In this document: positions 5,312-5,341 of the stretch, one piece after another | How positions within the stretch are numbered: the first letter of the stretch is position 1 | Layout of the letters: the number at the start of each line of letters is the position of its first letter | Assembly (NCBI GenBank): GCA_905373325.1 | Contig: CAJPTB010000154.1 | Location: 1-5,341, forward strand | Origin: an uncultured Ancrocorticia sp. | Lineage (GTDB): Bacteria > Actinomycetota > Actinomycetes > Actinomycetales > Actinomycetaceae | DNA: 5,341 bases | Direction of reading: 5' to 3' | The notes under the pieces: generated by a model | What the model saw: the letters and a program-made list of their open reading frames with translations, nothing else | Databases searched by the model: none | Told to the model about the DNA's origin: nothing | Made by a program: the position numbers and the translations under genes

Positions 5312-5341
5312 TGGCGATATTCACGTGGGGAACAATTAAAG
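5311..5341 (+). CDS. Second WXG-like hydrolase, 5' fragment cut by window end
   Basis: Only ATG plus nine codons are visible, reading MAIFTWGTIK, against MAVFTWGTIK at the start of the 2140 gene. The ribosome site GGAGGGGA lies inside the end of the preceding gene and the start overlaps its TGA by 1 nt. That this continues as a full WXG/DUF1023 protein is inferred from the repeat; whether its C-terminal enzyme domain is the same cannot be seen. Confidence 0.75.
   Translation, partial: MAIFTWGTIK

Larger units (their letters stand above)
4871..5341 (+). repeat. Cassette repeat, copy 2 (cut by window end)
   Basis: This is the second copy of the block at 1701-2170: leader, complete 104-aa gene and first 10 codons of the hydrolase. 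The leaders have diverged more than the coding parts, with indels of one or two bases. The 104-aa products share 78 of 104 residues by hand count, so this is an old duplication or repeated recombination rather than an assembly artefact. Homology presumably continues beyond the window. Confidence 0.85.

Overview
The window looks like chromosomal DNA of a high-GC Gram-positive actinobacterium. The pointers are the strongly G/C-biased third codon positions of the minus-strand kinase gene, GTG starts behind purine-rich Shine-Dalgarno sequences, and type VII (ESX/WXG100-like) secretion families with a DUF1023-type alpha/beta hydrolase. I cannot fix the genus. Actinomycetaceae-like organisms would fit, but that is only an impression.

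Layout. (1) 89-1006, minus strand: a complete fructosamine-kinase-family gene, very GC-rich. (2) 1007-1700: about 700 bases with no convincing gene. It holds a perfect 13-bp inverted repeat, a well-placed Shine-Dalgarno with a pair of ATGA-coupled small ORFs reading towards the kinase, and a sigma70-like hexamer pair reading the other way. (3) From about 1630 base composition falls and the plus-strand accessory locus begins: a 104-aa EspC/ESX-like protein (1826-2140), a 562-aa WXG-hydrolase fusion (2140-3828, overlapping by 1 nt), a poorly explained gap (3829-4212), then a 172-aa LppA-like protein without a signal peptide (4213-4731). (4) After a group of hairpins the cassette restarts: a second leader (about 4871-4996), a second 104-aa protein (4997-5311, 78 of 104 residues identical to the first by hand count), and the first 10 codons of a second hydrolase (5311 onward, cut by the window end).

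How the genes may work together. The 104-aa proteins carry a C-terminal YxxxD motif, the kind that marks type VII substrates. The hydrolase starts with a helical WxG-type region and ends in an Abhydrolase_8 (DUF1023) domain with a GHSYGS nucleophile elbow. The simplest reading is a small secretion partner pairing with the N-terminal hairpin of a large enzyme, exported together by an ESX system encoded elsewhere. The LppA-like protein between the units is a candidate immunity or accessory factor. The tandem arrangement resembles an expanding effector array. Secretion, toxicity and immunity are inferences; the duplication, motifs and gene order are visible in the sequence.
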